Assembly (NCBI GenBank): GCA_002261195.1
Contig: MVBO01000085.1
Location: 1-63,072, forward strand
Reading direction: 5' to 3'
Length of the DNA: 63,072 nucleotides
Source: Bifiguratus adelaidae
Taxonomy: Eukaryota > Mucoromycota > Endogonomycetes > Endogonales
Shown here: positions 59,524 to 63,072 of the stretch, piece by piece
Layout: every line of letters begins with the position of its first letter
Position numbering within the stretch: position 1 is the first letter of the stretch
Position numbers and translations under genes: made by a program
The notes under the pieces: model-generated
What the model saw: the letters and a program-made list of their open reading frames with translations, nothing else
Told to the model about the DNA's origin: nothing
Database searches by the model: none

Positions 59524-61728
59524 CTATCGCCGCTTCTTGTCTGTCATTTTCAAAGATCCGGGGGCCGCACTTCTCTTGGCCAATGTTTTGGGATCCGTGG
59601 GGACCTTTTTGTTCCTGTTTCGATTCTTGACGTTGGCTGTTTCGTAGTAGTGAACGCCAATCTTTTTCTTGTTGGTCGTCATTCGTTTCTCCTTTTGTGG
59701 TTTTGCGTCCCCATCATAGTCGTCGTCTATATTAATGAGGTGAGAGAATGTAACAAGGTCCCATAACATCACTTACGCTTCCGCTTGTTTCCTTTGCCCT
59801 GTTGTGTAGGTTTATCCTTAACAACAAAGCCATTAACCTTATTGCCAGGTGCCTTCCTTTCCTCTTGCTCGTCTTCAACTTCCACGTTTTCAGAATCACT
59901 CTTCTCGCCAGAGGATGCGTTCTCATCGGAAAGCTCGAGCTCGGAATCGAGGTCTTCATTGAGCTCGTCATCATCCTCACCCTCGATCGCCACCCGCAAC
60001 CTTCCACCATCTTCACCGACGACACTTTCAAAGACTTCGTCCCAATCCGGACCCTCGTCCTCCTGTCGTGTTGCCGTCTTGGTGCTTGCATCTGTCGCAT
60101 TATCCTCGGACGTCTCGTCAGATCGCAATTCTTTTTGGATTTCTGCATCATCTGTCTTCAAATCATCCGGAAGATAGCTGGCAGACACATTAATCTTCCT
60201 GAATATCTGATCCACTCCAATATGAACTCCCTTCTTCTCGCCTTTCTCTTCCTTTGTCTTTTGTGATGTGTCGACATTGTCCTCCGCTTCCGGTCGCTCC
60301 GGAGGTGGTGTGTAAAAGGGTATCTTGCCGCGGAGCCAATCGTTCAGAATCATGACGGAAACATTATGCAGGTCAGGTTCACCACCTTTCAGAAGTTTAC
60401 CCATCTTTTTGCAGATTTGTGTGATGAAGTCGATGGAGTCGGTCCAGTCTCGCACGCCGTAGGTTCGTTGCAGATATTCCTTCCTGACGCGTTGGAGAAT
60501 GTCGGGTATACAGTCTTCCGGGCTCTGAATGTTTTCCACTCGGACAACTCCCTTCAAGACGATGTCAGCCTCGGAATCGTCAGCATTAGGTGGTACGACA
60601 CCGGGACAGTCAATGAGATAAATGCGTTTCATGAGAGTGATGTATTGCCACACTTTTGTCTCTCCGGGAATGGGGGCGACGTTGCATACCTTTTTGGCTT
60701 TGAGGGTGTTGATCATGGAGGATTTGCCGGTGTTGGGATATCCAATGAAGCCGACGGAAATTTGCTTCTTGTCAGAGTGGAGAACGGAAAATTGGCGTAA
60801 TAGTTGTATGAGGGATCCTTTTCCGAATGAGTTGGTGATGCTGGCATGGAAAGCCAATGTGGGATATTCTGCTGAAAGATGCTTCACCCAGCGAGCGGTG
60901 GCCCAGGTAGGGACTAAGTCACATTTGTTGAGGACAAAGATGAGGTGTTTGTGCGGACATTCTTTTCGGATGTACTTTTCGACGTTGACGCAGCGCGTTC
61001 CAATGGGATCTCTAGCGTCCAAAACATGGATTACTACGTCGGAGGAGTCGATGACCTTGTATAACTCGTTCCAGATACGCTTTGATTGTCCTGCTTGCAA
61101 GTACCAACCCCTGGCTGCTTCTATGTAGTCCGTGTTCACATTGGATAGCAAACTGGTGTCTTTGGTCGGTACGTATGAGTCGTTGGAGTCGTCTGCCTTT
61201 TCCACCAATTCCTCCATGCTTCCTACCGTGAGCTTTGGCTTCTTTCTTTGCGCCTTGCTTCCAAAAGTGCTACCAAAACTCTCGGTCTCCAAAACATGCA
61301 TCTTAGCTTGCTTGGTAGGATCCTGCAATAGCGACATGGGGAGCTTGTTTCTGCGTAAAAGGACTTGGAAAGGGTCATTCACTTTTGCACCGAGCGATTC
61401 TCGGAAATCTTCCAGAGCCTTTTGTCCAATCACACGGGTGTTTCCTACGCAGAGTAACAACCGTAAGAAACAGTCTAGACTTGTCAGTCGACTTGTCAAA
61501 CTTACCAAACCACTTGCGATTAGGCGCAACTCGGGCGGTAGGCTTTTCCCGAGACTGATATTCAGCGGCCTTGATGATTTTCCCCTGAGCATTGCGGGTA
61601 GCCTTACCGCCCTTGAGCATGTTGACATACTTGACCTTGTGGGCATCGCGGTAAAAGTTTTCACCCTTGACCCGCAGGTTCGTGGGCCCATCGGTCGGCC
61701 GGTTCTTTTCCTTCTTGTGAGTGCCCAT
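59524..61728 (-). CDS. NOG2: Nucleolar GTPase Nog2 (Nug2), 60S biogenesis
   Basis: Exons 61506-61728, 59777-61444 and 59524-59726 give 697 aa. The G motifs occur in circularly permuted order: G4 LNKCD, G5-like [12 protein letters not shown]1 [10 protein letters not shown]2 [11 protein letters not shown]3 DCPGV. The N-terminus ([20 protein letters not shown]) and the C-terminal block [20 protein letters not shown] are diagnostic of Nog2. It marks pre-60S particles and must hydrolyse GTP before the export adaptor Nmd3 can bind. An acidic region of about 100 residues precedes the last exon. The penultimate exon can be read through to a stop at 59769, but that product would lack the conserved tail, so the GTAAGT donor at 59776 is preferred. 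Confidence 0.94.
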
Positions 61729-61815
61729 TGCGAGAGAAAAAGAATTCGGTGGCTTAGGATTGGCATTGCTTTATATGGAACTCATTGTCTGAGGAAGAGC
61801 TACGATGGATGGGCT

Positions 61816-63072
61816 CTAAGGTACAAGCACGGATTGACGCTTCTTGTTGCTACTTGTCAGGCGTTGTCCCAGAGAGGTCGCTCCCTCAGACCTTTTGGTG
61901 CCGACATAGACACTCATGATACCATTGACGAATTTCTCTGAGTCTCTGATTTCCGGCTGAAAATCTTGAAGGGATTGTATCAGTTGAGGTGCACTGTAGC
62001 TTTGGGGTGACCGTATGATCGATTTCCGGTGGTTGTCTAAACCTCGTTAATAAGAAGTCGGGTCGGATCGTTCGGGCCAGAGAACTCACTTTGGTCTCCT
62101 TTTCCATCCCACCAGAGCCGTAACACACCATAGGCTACAGCAACCCAAAAGTCCCAGCTTTCCATGGCTAGCCAGAGCTCGAATAAACGCGATACTGTGC
62201 CATGATTACGGCCAAGAACTGTGGAAAACAAAGTCCTGAACCAATCTTTGGCGACTTCTGCGGATTTGATGCCGAGGAATTCGAGGTGAGCCGCCAAAGG
62301 CGGCGCTTGAGCCTGCAAAAGCCTGTCTAACGATGTACATAAGGTTAGCGGAAGGGTAGAATCAGGCGAGAGCAAATTTTGAAGGTTGTATCGGCGAAAT
62401 AGATGAGTGAGGCAAACGAAAGCAAACTGAACGGTGGAATCACTTGAGTGAGTTTCAGTTAGGACAAGCATGGGGGATGCTTACCTCCTCGGAAAAATTC
62501 TCGAGAAGCAGTAATACAGGGCCCAACATGACTTCTTGGTAACCGACCGTGGTGTTGTAGTTGCCGAAACCAGTCAGCACATTTTGCACGGCAGTTATAC
62601 TGGCTCATTATTAGCAGCTTTGTTCAGACACCTTCAGCGCACTCACGTTGCCTCTGGGAAGCCAATAGTATGCAAATCATTTTCAATACGGGATCGATGC
62701 TCCGAGGATATACATTTGAGTTCCTAACATCAACCGTTACGATGAATACATTGCCAAACCATGCAATGCTGGACCAGGATGAAACCTACCTGATAAATGT
62801 CAACAAGTGCATGATCTATTTCCATGTCCCGCAGTCGATGTGTGATCAAGAAATACCAAACGGCCGGTCGATATATTCTGGGTACAGCACCGTGACTCAT
62901 CAAAGACCGTAAGGACACCTGAGAAGAATTGTGAGTCGGGGTATTTTTACACTGAAGCCGACGTTACCTTGCCTCCAACCTCAAATTTCATGCAGGTCAT
63001 ATCATTCTTGGTGATTCTTCTCGCGATCCGATCCCACTTTTTGAAATTTGTTGGTTGTGGCGGGCTAAGATT
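61816..63072 (-). CDS. TBC-domain protein, N-terminally cut by window edge
   Basis: Exons 62968-63072 (partial), 62790-62918, 62647-62723, 62485-62599, 62090-62426 and 61816-62036 give the last 327 aa. The TBC fold is seen in KKWDRIARRITKND, LMSHGAVPRIYRPAVWYFLI, MLGPVLLLLENFSEEFAF, then YNLQNLLSPDS and PPLAAHLEFLGIKSAEVAKD with WFRTLFSTVL. TBC proteins are normally Rab GTPase-activating proteins. The two catalytic fingers look degenerate: IENDLHT replaces IxxDxxR, and VGYQEVM replaces the usual YCQGM. It may therefore be a non-catalytic TBC protein. The Ser-rich C-terminal 70 residues are disordered. The upstream part lies beyond position 63072. Confidence 0.75.

Noticed and set aside
59769-61444. 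NOG2 ending at the stop codon at 59769-59771
   Set aside because: This would lack the strongly conserved [20 protein letters not shown] tail, which is found in phase after a GTAAGT-TAG intron at 59727-59776.

Overview
This window reads as a gene-dense chromosome segment from a fungus. There are about 30 protein-coding genes in 63 kb on both strands. Most are cut by introns of 40-75 nt with GTAAGT/GTAGGT-like donors, and many introns carry a CTAAC or CTGAC branch signal. Fungal-type genes include two GT15 (KRE2/MNT1) mannosyltransferases, a mitoferrin carrier, a Mdg1/Crp1-like CBM48 protein and a tRNA-Tyr with an 11-nt intron. Some features are unusual for Dikarya: very high intron density (RIF1 has 17 exons), a WDR92 homologue, a SREK1-like SR protein, and a monothiol glutaredoxin with two Grx domains. 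I therefore infer an early-diverging, non-Dikarya fungus, but the sequence does not prove it.

Layout. 1-1 kb: no gene supported, then tRNA-Tyr. 1.3-4.4 kb: UTP14. 4.5-4.8 kb: a small COX7A-type subunit. 5.1-5.9 kb: a weak hypothetical gene. 6.1-10.8 kb: Trx-Grx-Grx glutaredoxin and a VPS9-domain Rab GEF. 11-15.4 kb: proteasome receptor RPN13, a Ser/Thr kinase and a GST. 15.9-23.2 kb: WDR92, leukotriene-A4-hydrolase-type aminopeptidase, SulP transporter and a LisH/WD40 protein. 23.3-28 kb: a nuclear coiled-coil protein head-to-head with the SREK1-like protein, then two divergent mannosyltransferases. 28-37.6 kb: EXO1, mitoferrin, NUP188. 37.8-43.5 kb: a 7-TM protein, nicotinate phosphoribosyltransferase and the CBM48 protein with a 36-bp minisatellite. 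43.7-53.9 kb: RIF1, a Ybp2/ALF4-like protein, a tail-anchored TPR protein and GID4. 54-59.5 kb: three tandem cytochrome P450 copies, of which only the last is intact. 59.5-63.1 kb: the GTPase NOG2 and a TBC-domain protein cut by the window edge.

Most genes are unrelated housekeeping functions: ribosome assembly, proteasome and GID degradation, DNA maintenance, nuclear pore, iron and redox. I see no operon-like or defence-type system, CRISPR array or transposon. The points most worth a second look are the decaying P450 array, gene-structure oddities (GC-AG introns, 12-23 nt exons, introns that could be read through, start codons 9 bp apart), the Trx-Grx-Grx glutaredoxin, WDR92 in a fungus, and an unassigned 7-TM receptor-like protein. 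All exon joins were derived by hand from splice signals, reading phase and family resemblance; none was checked against transcripts or databases.
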